This document shows positions 35,396 to 44,481 of a stretch of 64,000 bases of DNA, piece by piece. The position numbers and the translations under genes were made by a program. The notes under the pieces were generated by a model. It was given only the letters and a program-made list of their open reading frames with translations. It had not been told where the DNA came from and searched no databases. This DNA comes from Oscillospiraceae bacterium (GTDB lineage: Bacteria > Bacillota > Clostridia > Oscillospirales > Oscillospiraceae), in contig JAJQAH010000031.1 of NCBI GenBank assembly GCA_021203885.1, positions 1 to 64,000 on the forward strand, given 5' to 3'. Positions within the stretch are counted from its first letter, which is position 1. Every line of letters starts with the position of its first letter.

Positions 35396-36433
35396 TTAGT
35401 CTTCCGTTGTTACGACTTCGACGATCTCTTTATCCTCGAACATATCATATTTCAGGCCCAGCGCTTCAGCGGTCTCTGTATTGACCGTAATGATCCCGCC
35501 GGCCACCTTATAGCAGTCCTCCAGATCGGACATGCCTTCGGTTATCGCCTGGAAAGCCAGATCCGCAGTCTCGGTCCCCAGGTCGGTGTAGTTGACACCG
35601 CAGGTGATAAAGGCGCCGTTACGCACGAACGAATCGGCTCCGGTGTAGTGGGGGATCCCCGCTTCGATCAGCTGTTCATAGATAGCCAGTTCTGCACTCA
35701 TGATGATGTTATCCGTCGGAGTGAAGATGGCCTGGACATCGTCAGCAATCAGAGTGCTGACGGCCTGAATAACCTCATCTGTGGTACTGGCAGCGGTTGC
35801 CTCGACATATTCGATTCCCTCGTTATCCAGATAGTTTTTTGCCTCCTCGATAGCTGCGGTGGAATTGTCTTCCGACTTGGAATACAGCAGGCCGACTTTC
35901 TCCAGCTCGGGATTCACCATGCTCATCATCTCCAAGATGTACTCGGTGTCCAACGCGTCGCTGGTCCCGGTGACGTAGTCAATTCCTTCCAGATCCGCTC
36001 CGGCCGGATCGGAAACAGCCGCATAGATGACAGGAATATCGTGTCCCTCCGCGCAGCTGACCATGACCTGTGCTGCCAGAGTGGCGATCGGGATAATCGC
36101 ATCCACGCCCTCCTGCACAGCCTGTTCGCCGATCTGCGTCAGAACGCTCTCATCACCCTGACCGGAGTACACATTGTATTCGATGGTGATATCATTTTCC
36201 TTGGCGATGGTATCCAGTTCCGCGGTAATGGCGGCGGCGATCTCATCCATGGACGCATGATCCATCTGTTTCACGATTGCGATATTGTACGTGTCTTTCA
36301 GACCGGTATTTGCGGACGCACTTTCACTTGTGCTGGTTTCACTTGCGCTGCTTTCTGTGGATTCGCTCTCCCCGCATGCGGCCAATGCCAGCAGCAGGGT
36401 CAGCGCGACACAAAGTGCCAGAATCTTTTTCAT
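35396..36433 (-). CDS. trpX: ABC transporter substrate-binding lipoprotein, tryptophan-type (TrpX)
   Basis: The 345-residue protein has a signal peptide with lipobox LAAC (Cys20), a Ser/Glu/Thr linker to about residue 45, then two periplasmic-binding lobes of the ABC_sub_bind type (IAIVKQMDHASMDEI, IIPIATLAAQVM, FTPTDNIIMSAELAIYEQL). It should capture the amino acid outside the membrane for the TrpY-TrpZ core. It is the first gene after a T-box with a UGG specifier, so tryptophan is the expected ligand. GGAGG precedes the ATG at 36433. Confidence 0.85.
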   Translation of the reverse strand: MKKILALCVALTLLLALAACGESESTESSASETSTSESASANTGLKDTYNIAIVKQMDHASMDEIAAAITAELDTIAKENDITIEYNVYSGQGDESVLTQIGEQAVQEGVDAIIPIATLAAQVMVSCAEGHDIPVIYAAVSDPAGADLEGIDYVTGTSDALDTEYILEMMSMVNPELEKVGLLYSKSEDNSTAAIEEAKNYLDNEGIEYVEATAASTTDEVIQAVSTLIADDVQAIFTPTDNIIMSAELAIYEQLIEAGIPHYTGADSFVRNGAFITCGVNYTDLGTETADLAFQAITEGMSDLEDCYKVAGGIITVNTETAEALGLKYDMFEDKEIVEVVTTED

Positions 36434-36471
36434 CTCTTTTTCCTCCTAATTGTTTTTACTTTTCGATACGC

Positions 36472-36740
36472 AAAAAAAAACACTTTTGCCCCGGCATTGG
36501 GACAAAAGCATCTGCTTCTGCGGTACCACCCAAATTGGCGCTTTCACGCCCTCTCTTTTACATATGCTGTCACATATGCCCCTGAGGATAACGGGAGGGA
36601 ACCCGTCGGCATCTAATAAGGGCTTTACCCCGTTCAAGCCGCCCTCGAAAGTCCATTCCCGGTCTGTTTGTCCCGCTTTCACCGTCCGGAACTCGCTGCG
36701 CCTCGGAAGACCGGTACTTCTCTTCCTCATCGGTTTACGC
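36472..36740 (-). promoter_or_regulatory. T-box leader with Trp (UGG) specifier
   Basis: On the - strand the leader has GAGAAGTACCG (stem I loop-E side) and the specifier context GAATGGACTTTCGAG. Codon TGG at 36655-36653 aligns with the specifier position of known T-boxes. Then come the T-box core GGGTGGTACCGC (36531-36520) and a terminator: CTTTTGTCCC paired with GGGGCAAAAG, followed by nine T (36480-36472). Uncharged tRNA-Trp should stabilise the antiterminator and switch on trpXYZ. Confidence 0.93.
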
Positions 36741-36745
36741 AAGCA

Positions 36746-36774
36746 ATTATATCGTTCATTCCTGTTTTTGTCAA
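36746..36774 (-). promoter_or_regulatory. Consensus promoter of the T-box/trpXYZ unit
   Basis: A perfect TTGACA (36774-36769), 17-base spacer and a perfect TATAAT (36751-36746) lie directly after the uracil-DNA glycosylase stop. Confidence 0.93.
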
Positions 36775-36778
36775 CCCC

Positions 36779-37348
36779 CTATGGATATGTCCTTTCGCAG
36801 ATCTCCCTGATCTTCGATTCCAGGACCTTCAGGTCTATGAATGCCTCCGGCCTGCGTCTCGGATCGCGAAGGATGGCGGCGGGATGGAACATAGCCATCA
36901 TCCATGTATCCCCTGTCCGGAACCACTGACCGTGCTCCCTGGTGATCTTAAAATCATCCCGGATCAGGCGCATGGCGGCGATCCGCCCCAGGCAGACGAT
37001 GATCTTCGGAGAGATCAGATCGATCTGGCTGTATAGATAACCGATGCAGGCATCCTGCTCCTCCCGTAACGGGTCCCGGTTTTGGGGCGGACGGCACTTG
37101 ACGATATTGGCTATATAGATATTCTTTTTCCGGTCAAGATCAATAATGGAGAGCATGTCGTCCAGGAGCTTTCCCCCGCGGCCTACGAAAGGTTCCCCGG
37201 TCAGGTCCTCCTGTTCCCCGGGCCCTTCTCCCACGAACAGGACCTCAGCTTCCGGATTCCCCACGCCGAAGACCACATGGGTCCTGGTTTCGGCCAAATC
37301 GCATCCCCGGCAGTTCAAACATTCAGTTTCCAGTGAATTCCAGTCCAT
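36779..37348 (-). CDS. Type 4 uracil-DNA glycosylase (iron-sulfur)
   Basis: The 189-residue DNA repair enzyme removes uracil from DNA. Motif A is GEGPGEQEDLTGEPFVG and motif B is HPAAILRDPRRR. Four cysteines (LNCRGC near the N-terminus, KCRPPQ and DACIGY) fit the [4Fe-4S] cluster of family 4 UDGs. Length is usual for the family. It is upstream of the trpXYZ promoter and six bases after the phosphoesterase gene, so it probably ends a trpS-phosphoesterase-UDG unit. Confidence 0.9.
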   Translation of the reverse strand: MDWNSLETECLNCRGCDLAETRTHVVFGVGNPEAEVLFVGEGPGEQEDLTGEPFVGRGGKLLDDMLSIIDLDRKKNIYIANIVKCRPPQNRDPLREEQDACIGYLYSQIDLISPKIIVCLGRIAAMRLIRDDFKITREHGQWFRTGDTWMMAMFHPAAILRDPRRRPEAFIDLKVLESKIREICERTYP

Positions 37349-37353
37349 TTTCC

Positions 37354-37836
37354 TTATTCATCCTCGAACCATTTAATTTGGCAGACCGGCTGTCCATCCG
37401 TCGTCAGGATCCCGTAGCTTGGCTCGGCCCTGTCCCCGCCGACAGTGCCGGGATTCATGATCCACAGATTCCCTTCCTTGCGGCACAGAGCCCGGTGGGT
37501 GTGTCCGAACAAAAGGACATCCGCGCCGGCGGCCTCTGCTTCCCTCACAGCCTGTTCCGTTCCGGATTTGACATGCCACTGATGCCCATGCCCGAGCAGG
37601 ATCCGGACACCGTCCCATTCTCGTACGGCCGTGCTCTCGCCGCGGGTGAAACCGTCACAGTTTCCGGGTACGGAAGTAATGGGAATATCCGGAAAAACTT
37701 TCTGCAGACTGCGTATATCCGGCTGGAGGTCCCCCAGATGAATGATCTGATCCGGACACTCCGTACGGACCGCTTCCAGCATATACCGTGTCTCTCCGTG
37801 GGAATCGGAAAAAACCAAAATCCGGATCACGCTCAC
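37354..37836 (-). CDS. Metallophosphoesterase, YfcE/MJ0936 family
   Basis: The 160-residue enzyme has the calcineurin-like motifs FSDSHGE (D and H ligands), HLGDL, PGNCDG, LLGHGHQW and FGHTHRAL, giving a two-metal phosphodiesterase site. The usual substrate is unknown; in vitro relatives cleave phosphodiesters. The start is GTG: the codon at 37836 and an in-frame GTG at 37830 are both possible, with GGAAAGAAG upstream. It lies 26 bases after trpS and just before the UDG gene. Confidence 0.88.
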   Translation of the reverse strand: MSVIRILVFSDSHGETRYMLEAVRTECPDQIIHLGDLQPDIRSLQKVFPDIPITSVPGNCDGFTRGESTAVREWDGVRILLGHGHQWHVKSGTEQAVREAEAAGADVLLFGHTHRALCRKEGNLWIMNPGTVGGDRAEPSYGILTTDGQPVCQIKWFEDE

Positions 37837-37862
37837 CTTCTTTCCGCAGGTTCAGGTACCCG

Positions 37863-38864
37863 TCACCTTGGCACAAACCCGACCTTCTTGTAGACCTTCC
37901 GCAGGGTTTTATCCGCTGTACGGGATGCCCGCTGCGCGCCGTTTCGATAGATCTCCTCCAGGTACCCCTTATCTTTCAGCAGCCGGTCCGTCTGTTCCCG
38001 GATGGGACGCAGGGTCTCCGCCACGGCCTCACCCACGGCCTTCTTCAGCGCACCGTATCCCTGGCCTTTAAATTCTTCCTCGATCTGCTCATGTGTCCTG
38101 CCCGTACAGGCGGAATAAATCACGATTAAATTGGAAACGCCCGGTTTTTCTTCGGGTGCGTACCGTACACAGTTCTCGGTATCGCTGTCCGTTACGGCCC
38201 GCTTGAATTTCCTCGTGATCTCCTCCGGGCTGTCCTGAAGAAAAACACATCCCTCCGGGCTGGATTTGCTCATTTTCACTGTCGGGTCGCTGAGGCTCAT
38301 GATCCGGGCCCCTTCTTTTGGGATATAAGGCTCCGGAATCTTGAACACGTCGCCGTAAATATGGTTAAAGCGCTGCGCCACATCACGGGTCAGTTCAACG
38401 TGCTGTTTCTGATCGCTGCCCACGGGAACGAAATCCGGCTGGTACAGCAGGATATCCGCCGCCATCAGCGTCGGGTAGGTAAACAGGCCTCCGTTGATGT
38501 TATCCGCGTTCTGTGCGGCTTTATCCTTAAACTGGGTCATGCGGCTGAGCTCCCCGAACATGGTGAAGCAGTTCAGGACCCATGCCAGTTCCGCATGCTG
38601 GGGAACATGGGACTGGATAAACAGGGTGTTCTGCTCCGGATCCAGCCCGCACGATATATACTGCGCAAGCTGCGTGATCGTCCGCCGGCGCAGTTCGGCC
38701 GGCACCTGATGCACCGTCAGCGTGTGCATATCCGCCATAAAGTAATAACATTCAAATTCCTCCGCCCTGGCTGCCCAGTTGCGAATGGCGCCCAGATAAT
38801 TACCGAGGTGGAGATCCCCGCTGGGCTGAATGCCGGAGAGCATGACTTTCTTTTCTTTCTCCAT
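37863..38864 (-). CDS. trpS: Tryptophan-tRNA ligase
   Basis: The 333-residue class I synthetase charges tRNA-Trp. The HIGH-type motif is HLGN (residues 19-22), the KMSKS motif is at 197-201, and GDLHLGNYLGA, MADMHTLT and PVGSDQKQHVELTRD are typical of TrpRS. Start at 38864 follows GGAGAAATTTTT. A promoter at 38922-38950 drives it. No T-box is visible in its own short leader, although a Trp T-box controls the transporter 1.1 kb downstream. Confidence 0.95.
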   Translation of the reverse strand: MEKEKKVMLSGIQPSGDLHLGNYLGAIRNWAARAEEFECYYFMADMHTLTVHQVPAELRRRTITQLAQYISCGLDPEQNTLFIQSHVPQHAELAWVLNCFTMFGELSRMTQFKDKAAQNADNINGGLFTYPTLMAADILLYQPDFVPVGSDQKQHVELTRDVAQRFNHIYGDVFKIPEPYIPKEGARIMSLSDPTVKMSKSSPEGCVFLQDSPEEITRKFKRAVTDSDTENCVRYAPEEKPGVSNLIVIYSACTGRTHEQIEEEFKGQGYGALKKAVGEAVAETLRPIREQTDRLLKDKGYLEEIYRNGAQRASRTADKTLRKVYKKVGFVPR

Positions 38865-38921
38865 AAAAATTTCTCCTTCCGTGCCCGTGCACGCGGAAAA
38901 ATCGCCCGCACAGCAACATGC

Positions 38922-38950
38922 ATTGTATCACATCCCGCCCGAAAGCGCAA
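38922..38950 (-). promoter_or_regulatory. Promoter of trpS
   Basis: On the - strand TTGCGC (38950-38945), 17 bases and TACAAT (38927-38922) lie about 58 bases before the trpS start. Confidence 0.65.
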
Positions 38951-39019
38951 GGGAGGAAGCGCCTGCAGCCGTCCCTTTTCCGGGCAGCCCGGGACCGTTC
39001 CGGCACAGCAAAACCAGTG

Positions 39020-39048
39020 TTGCAGTCGCATGAAAACTGTGGTATTCT
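39020..39048 (+). promoter_or_regulatory. Promoter of metA-alaS
   Basis: TTGCAG (39020-39025), 17 bases and TATTCT (39043-39048) lie about 68 bases before metA. The short leader has a GC-rich CGCGGCGCGC segment; no SAM riboswitch was recognised. Confidence 0.6.
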
Positions 39049-39116
39049 AATATGGACCAAGGCTTTACCCCTGCGCGGCGCGCAGACACTGGGCCGAATA
39101 AAAAGGAGGATGCAGG

Positions 39117-40031
39117 ATGCCCATTAAAATACCCGACTCGCTGCCGGCCAGAGCCGTACTTGAAAGCGAAAACATTTTCGTGATGACGGAGTATCGGGCC
39201 ATTCATCAGGACATCCGTCCTCTGAACCTGCTGATCCTGAACCTGATGCCCACGAAGATCGTGACGGAAACGCAGCTGCTGCGGAAGCTGTCCAACACGC
39301 CTCTGCAGATCAGCGTCGAGCTTCTGCAGACCGCCAGTTATGTGGGCCACTATACCGACAGCAGCCACCTGGATTCTTTTTATACCACTTTCGACAAGAT
39401 CCGTGACCGCCGTTTCGACGGTATGATCATCACCGGCGCGCCGGTGGAAAATCTGGAGTTCGATCAGGTGGACTATTGGGATGAACTTTGCCAGATCATG
39501 GAGTGGACAAAGACGCACGTCCACTCCACGATGCACATTTGCTGGGGCGCGCAGGCGGCGCTTTTTTACCACTACGGAATTCCCAAGCGGACCCTTCCGA
39601 AAAAACTCTTCGGCATTTTCGAGCACCGGGTCCTGAAACCGAGCTCCCCCCTGTTCCGCGGATTCGACGATGTTTTTTACGCGCCCAATTCCCGGTATAC
39701 CGGCGTCTGGGAGGAGGACATCCGTAAGGTCCCGGAGCTTGAGATCCTGGCGGTCGGGGACGAGTCCGGCATATTTGCCATCAAGACCGAAGATTCCAGG
39801 AAATTCTTCATCATGGGCCATCCGGAATATGACCCCGATACACTGGCCCTTGAATATTTCCGGGATCTGGAGCAGGGAAAGGACATCGCGCCGCCCGCCC
39901 ATTATTTCCCGAACGATGACCCCAGTCAGCCCCCTGTCGTCCGCTGGCGCTCCGCCGGCCAGCTGCTGTACACGAACTGGCTGAATTACTACGTCTATCA
40001 GACCACGCCCTATGATTTGGAGACGATCTGA
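39117..40031 (+). CDS. metA: Homoserine O-acetyltransferase, MetA type
   Basis: The 304-residue enzyme activates homoserine for methionine synthesis. The nucleophile is Cys142 in MHICWGAQAAL, with the conserved LNLMPTKIVTETQLLR and GHPEYD. Residue 111 is Glu (TGAPVENLEF). In studied MetA enzymes Glu at this place selects acetyl-CoA and Gly selects succinyl-CoA, so acetyl transfer is predicted despite the common succinyltransferase name. AAGGAGG lies before the ATG. alaS follows 15 bases later. Confidence 0.93.
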   Translation: MPIKIPDSLPARAVLESENIFVMTEYRAIHQDIRPLNLLILNLMPTKIVTETQLLRKLSNTPLQISVELLQTASYVGHYTDSSHLDSFYTTFDKIRDRRFDGMIITGAPVENLEFDQVDYWDELCQIMEWTKTHVHSTMHICWGAQAALFYHYGIPKRTLPKKLFGIFEHRVLKPSSPLFRGFDDVFYAPNSRYTGVWEEDIRKVPELEILAVGDESGIFAIKTEDSRKFFIMGHPEYDPDTLALEYFRDLEQGKDIAPPAHYFPNDDPSQPPVVRWRSAGQLLYTNWLNYYVYQTTPYDLETI

Positions 40032-40046
40032 TTTTGGAGGTGCCTT

Positions 40047-42695
40047 ATGGAACCGCAATATCACGGGTTAAACGAGCTGCGCGAGATGTTCCTGTCCTTC
40101 TTCGAATCCAAGGGACACCTGCGGCTTCCCAGCTTTTCCCTGATCCCCCAAAATGACAACTCCCTGCTTCTGATCAACTCCGGCATGGCCCCGATGAAGG
40201 CCTGGTTCACCGGGGAGCAGGAACCGCCCAGCAGGCGGGTGTGCACATGTCAGAAGTGCGTCCGCACAGGGGATATCGACAGCATCGGCAAAACGTCCCG
40301 CCACGGGACGTATTTTGAGATGCTGGGTAATTTTTCCTTCGGGGATTATTTTAAACACGAGGCGATCGCCTGGTGCTGGGAATTCCTGACGTCTCCCGAC
40401 TGGGTCGGTCTGGACCCGGACCGGCTGTATCCGACTGTCTTTCTGGATGACGACGAGGCATTTGCGATCTGGCGGGATGAGATCGGCATCCCGGAGGAGC
40501 GGATCTTCCGCTTCGGTAAAGAAAATAATTTCTGGGAACACGGTTCCGGTCCGTGCGGGCCCTGCTCGGAGGTCTTCTACGACCGGGGCGAGCAGTGGGG
40601 CTGCGGAAAGCCCGATTGTACCGTCGGATGCGACTGCGACCGCTATATTGAAGTATGGAACAACGTCTTTTCCCAGTATGACAACGACGGCGAGGGCCAT
40701 TATTCCGACCTGAAGCAGAAAAACATCGACACGGGAATGGGCCTGGAACGGCTGGCCTGCATCTGCCAGGATGTTCCCTCCCTGTTCGATGTGGATACGG
40801 TCATGCGGATCACGAACAAGGTCTCCGAAATCACCTCGGCCCGGTATGGGGAGAGCGACAGGACCGATGTGTCTCTCAGGGTGATTACGGATCATATCCG
40901 CTCTGCGACCTTTATGATCTGTGACGGCGTGCTTCCCTCCAACGAAGGGCGCGGCTATGTCCTGCGGCGCCTTTTGCGCCGGGCCGCCCGCCACGGGAAA
41001 CTGCTGGGCGTCGACGATCCTTTTCTGTTCCAGGTCTGCGACACCGTCATTCAGGAAAACGAGGGCCCCTATCCGGAACTGCGCGAACGCCAGAGTTACA
41101 TTACCAGGATCATCCGGGTGGAAGAGGAGAATTTTTCCAAGACGATCGACGGCGGCCTGAAAATTTTCAACGACATGATATCCGCCTGTCAGGCCAGAGG
41201 CGAAACCGTGTTCCCCGGTGAGGACGCTTTCAAATTATATGACACGTACGGTTTCCCCATCGACCTGACCGAGGAGATGGCACAGGAACGGAATATGACG
41301 GTGGACCTGGACGAATTTCAACGCCAGATGGATGCGCAGCGCGCCCGCGCACGTAAGGCGAGGGAAGCACTGGGCGATCTGGGATGGGCCGGTGTGGAAT
41401 TCGGAAAGGATGTTCCGGAGACGGAATTTGTCGGTTATAACCTCTCATCCGTTGACGACGCTAAAGTAGTGGCTCTGGTCGTGGAAAACGAGCCGGCTGA
41501 AGCCGTCATGCCAGGCGTGGAGGCCATCGTGGTGCTGGACAAGACTCCCTTCTATGCCGAGATGGGCGGTCAGGTGGGAGACCACGGCACGCTGACCGCC
41601 GACGGGATGACCTTTCTTGTCAACGACACCCAGAAAAACAAGGGCGGCAAATACATGCATTACGGCGTTCTGACGGAGGGCACCCTGAAAACGGGGGACA
41701 TCGTTACCGCCTCCATCGATACGGAGCGGCGCATGTCGATCGCCCGCGCCCATACCGCGACTCACCTCCTGCAGAAAGCCCTGCAGCAGGTCCTGGGCGA
41801 GCATGTTCATCAGGCGGGCAGCCTGGTGGACTGTGATTTTCTGCATTTTGATTTTACGCATTTCTCCGCCATGACGGATGAAGAGATCCGGGAGGTAGAG
41901 CGTGCCGTCAACCAGGCCGTTCTGGCCGGATTTCCTGTCACGACGGAGGAGCTTCCGATCGAACAGGCACGCCAGAAGGGAGCCATGGCCCTTTTCGGGG
42001 AGAAATACGGCGATGTGGTCCGTGTGGTGGATATGGGCGGCTATTCCCTGGAATTCTGCGGAGGCACACATCTGCCCAGTACTTCCATGGTCGGTTCCTT
42101 CCGTATCACCGGAGAGTTCTCTGTCGCATCCGGTGTCCGGCGCATTGAAGCCGTGGTGGGCCTGAAAGCTCTGGACTCTATGGAACGGGACCGCCAGGCC
42201 CTGCTCGACGCGGCTGCCCTGCTGAAGACCAATCCCGCCGAGCTTCTTCCCAAAATTCAGGGACAATCGGATGAACTGCGCGCGCTCCGGCAGCAGGCGG
42301 AAAAAAATACCGCCCGGGAAGCAGGCGGTGAAGCCGACCGTCTTCTGGCCGGCAGTCATGATATAGGCGGTCTTCATGTGCTGACCGCATCCATCCCCGA
42401 TGCCGGGACAGACCGTCTCCGTCAGCTGGGTGATCTGCTCCGGGACAGGGATCCGGCAGCGGTGGCTGTCCTGGCTTCCGTACATGATAAAAAAATAACT
42501 TTCCTCGCGGTCTGCGGGAAAGATGCGGTAAACCGCGGAGTCAAAGCCGGAGATATCATCCGGGATGTCTGCACCGTCGCCGGCGGCTCCGGCGGCGGAA
42601 AGAGCGACTCGGCCATGGGCGGCGGCAAAGATGTTACCAAGGTGGACGATGCCCTGGCGGCCGTTGAGGGCATCGTGTCTGAAAAGATGAGTTGA
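40047..42695 (+). CDS. alaS: Alanine-tRNA ligase
   Basis: The 882-residue class II synthetase charges and edits tRNA-Ala. In order it has the catalytic core (FFESKGHLRLPSFSLIP, TYFEMLGNFSFGDYF), the tRNA-binding domain, the editing domain with zinc ligands HTATH and CGGTH, and a C-terminal DHHA1 domain (GGSGGGKSDSAMGGGKD). Start at 40047 follows TTGGAGGTGCC. It is coupled to metA by a 15-base gap, an unusual but harmless pairing. No T-box is visible before it. Confidence 0.97.
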   Translation: MEPQYHGLNELREMFLSFFESKGHLRLPSFSLIPQNDNSLLLINSGMAPMKAWFTGEQEPPSRRVCTCQKCVRTGDIDSIGKTSRHGTYFEMLGNFSFGDYFKHEAIAWCWEFLTSPDWVGLDPDRLYPTVFLDDDEAFAIWRDEIGIPEERIFRFGKENNFWEHGSGPCGPCSEVFYDRGEQWGCGKPDCTVGCDCDRYIEVWNNVFSQYDNDGEGHYSDLKQKNIDTGMGLERLACICQDVPSLFDVDTVMRITNKVSEITSARYGESDRTDVSLRVITDHIRSATFMICDGVLPSNEGRGYVLRRLLRRAARHGKLLGVDDPFLFQVCDTVIQENEGPYPELRERQSYITRIIRVEEENFSKTIDGGLKIFNDMISACQARGETVFPGEDAFKLYDTYGFPIDLTEEMAQERNMTVDLDEFQRQMDAQRARARKAREALGDLGWAGVEFGKDVPETEFVGYNLSSVDDAKVVALVVENEPAEAVMPGVEAIVVLDKTPFYAEMGGQVGDHGTLTADGMTFLVNDTQKNKGGKYMHYGVLTEGTLKTGDIVTASIDTERRMSIARAHTATHLLQKALQQVLGEHVHQAGSLVDCDFLHFDFTHFSAMTDEEIREVERAVNQAVLAGFPVTTEELPIEQARQKGAMALFGEKYGDVVRVVDMGGYSLEFCGGTHLPSTSMVGSFRITGEFSVASGVRRIEAVVGLKALDSMERDRQALLDAAALLKTNPAELLPKIQGQSDELRALRQQAEKNTAREAGGEADRLLAGSHDIGGLHVLTASIPDAGTDRLRQLGDLLRDRDPAAVAVLASVHDKKITFLAVCGKDAVNRGVKAGDIIRDVCTVAGGSGGGKSDSAMGGGKDVTKVDDALAAVEGIVSEKMS

Positions 42696-42710
42696 CCTTT
42701 CACATTTTTT

Positions 42711-43298
42711 CTATGCCTGCGAGCCGCTGACCGCCGCGCTGATCGTGATCCCGGCCATGACGGCCCCGCAGAGGACCAGGGGGATCAGTCCGTCTATGTA
42801 GCCTTTTACGTTGTCCAAGTCGTAGTACAGCAGATAGCAGACGATCCCGATCCCCGCGGCGACAACGGAAATCACCAGAAATACGACGGCCGCAGAAATT
42901 GAGTATATCCCCGATGCGTACAGGGCGTTTACCCCGAGGAACATAAGAACGGTCCAGCCCACCAGAAGTACAAGCTCGCTGGTGATCTGCCTCTTCAGAA
43001 GGAGATATGTCAGCGCCAGCAGGATCCCGTAGACCACGACCCCGCCTATCAGAATGGCCAGTCTGGGCATCAGCTGTGTCTGGGGCGTGCTGCCCACGGC
43101 TCCTCTGATAAGCTGAACCGCGGCAGCCACACCGAGGATAAACGCCGGGATCAGCAGCCATCCGCTTTTAAATCCTTTTATGGCGTGGGTGGGATGGAAT
43201 GCCACCAGCCACCACGCAATATAGAAAATACAGCAGCCGATCATCAGGAGATTTCCCGTCAGGATCTGTCTGGCCGGCGTGACCAAATGTGAAAACAT
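42711..43298 (-). CDS. Predicted six-helix membrane protein
   Basis: A 195-residue protein of unknown function with six hydrophobic helices (about residues 15-35, 50-70, 80-105, 110-135, 140-165 and 172-193). The start at 43298 (MFSHLVTPARQ) has GGAG eight bases upstream. An in-frame ATG three codons earlier (43307) sits directly on that ribosome site, and a much longer frame to 43907 is antisense to the sirtuin gene. No motif suggests a substrate. It is convergent with alaS, with only 15 bases between the stops. Confidence 0.6.
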   Translation of the reverse strand: MFSHLVTPARQILTGNLLMIGCCIFYIAWWLVAFHPTHAIKGFKSGWLLIPAFILGVAAAVQLIRGAVGSTPQTQLMPRLAILIGGVVVYGILLALTYLLLKRQITSELVLLVGWTVLMFLGVNALYASGIYSISAAVVFLVISVVAAGIGIVCYLLYYDLDNVKGYIDGLIPLVLCGAVMAGITISAAVSGSQA

Positions 43299-43514
43299 TT
43301 TTTTCATCTCCGTATGCGCATGAAGGCAGTGTAGGATTCTCTGCTCCCCGGGTTTTCTCTTTCCTATTATATACACCGGGGGCCACATCGTCAACGGGAA
43401 CACCTGAACCGGCGTGCGGGCGGGCCGGTCCGGTCTTTTCTCCGGGCCTTTTCTTTTTCCCCGCCTGCTTTGCTGATCCCCCTGAACTTTCAGACTGACG
43501 AAACAAAGGAGTGC

Positions 43515-44261
43515 ATGATTTTGGACGAGAATCTGGAAAAGGAAATTTCCACTCTGCAGCAGTGGGTGGATGAAAGCGACAACATCGTGTTTTTCGGCGG
43601 TGCCGGGTGCAGCACGGAGAGCGGGATCCCGGATTTCCGCAGTGTGGACGGACTGTACAACCAGTCTTTCGATTATCCGCCTGAAACGATCCTCAGCGCC
43701 AGCTTTTTTAAGTCGAACCCCGAGGTCTTCTATAAGTTTCACCGGGAAAAGCTTGTCTTCCCCGGTGCACAGCCCAACGCCGCCCACTATAAGCTGGCGG
43801 AGCTGGAGAAAGCCGGCAAACTGAAGGCGGTCATCACGCAGAATATCGACGGACTGCATCAGATGGCCGGCAGCCAAAATGTATTGGAGCTGCACGGCAC
43901 GATTCACCGGGCCTACTGTTCAAAATGCGGAAAATCTTACCCCGAGGAAGTCCTGTTTACGGGCACGGATGTTCCGCGGTGCGAATGCGGCGGTGTGATA
44001 CGCCCCGACATCGTCCTCTACGAGGAGGGCCTCGATGAATCCGTGATGGACCGCAGCATTCAGTTTATACAGAATGCCGATCTCCTGATCGTGGGCGGCA
44101 CGTCTCTGGTGGTCTACCCGGCCGCCGGACTTCTGCGTTTTTATAACGGACACCGGCTGGTCCTGATCAATAAAGACTCCACCCCCTATGATACCCAGGC
44201 GGATCTGGTCATCCACGCGCCGATAGGAGAAGTCCTGGATCAGATCAAAGTTAACCCCTAG
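43515..44261 (+). CDS. cobB: NAD-dependent protein deacylase (sirtuin)
   Basis: The ~248-residue sirtuin has GGAGCSTESGIPDFRS for NAD binding, the catalytic QNIDGLHQMAG and LELHGTIHRAYC with the active His, and four zinc Cys (YCSKC and CECGG). The start at 43515 follows AAAGGAG; the ORF could be extended to 43470 but without a ribosome site. It removes acyl groups from lysines using NAD. The bacterial class includes deacetylases and desuccinylases; no Tyr/Arg pair typical of the desuccinylase is evident. Confidence 0.92.
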   Translation: MILDENLEKEISTLQQWVDESDNIVFFGGAGCSTESGIPDFRSVDGLYNQSFDYPPETILSASFFKSNPEVFYKFHREKLVFPGAQPNAAHYKLAELEKAGKLKAVITQNIDGLHQMAGSQNVLELHGTIHRAYCSKCGKSYPEEVLFTGTDVPRCECGGVIRPDIVLYEEGLDESVMDRSIQFIQNADLLIVGGTSLVVYPAAGLLRFYNGHRLVLINKDSTPYDTQADLVIHAPIGEVLDQIKVNP

Positions 44262-44389
44262 GCGGACCGACGGTGTTTCCGAAATCCGGGAGTGCCGTTC
44301 TTCGGACATTATATTTGGCCTGGCCGGCAATTTTGCAACCAAAATGTAATCAATTTCGGCAGATTCAACAAGAATTTTTTAAATTCCTA

Positions 44390-44418
44390 TTGAAATCCGA
44401 TAAATTGTCTAGTATAAT
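44390..44418 (+). promoter_or_regulatory. Promoter of the CdaR-like regulator gene
   Basis: TTGAAA (44390-44395), 17 bases and a perfect TATAAT (44413-44418). A -10 here shows that start codons before about 44425 cannot be used. Confidence 0.85.
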
Positions 44419-44481
44419 GAGTTGCGCGCCGTTGGTGAATTGCACAGAAAACGGATTTTTAATATGATGGGGGTCTTTCCT

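Noticed and set aside
35339-36616. 425-residue + strand frame across trpX and the T-box
   Set aside because: It crosses the T-box leader and the intercistronic hairpin and opposes a lipoprotein gene with a clear signal peptide.
38928-42485. - strand frames of 378, 308 and 346 residues over metA and alaS
   Set aside because: Antisense to genes with intact catalytic residues; no supporting ribosome sites.
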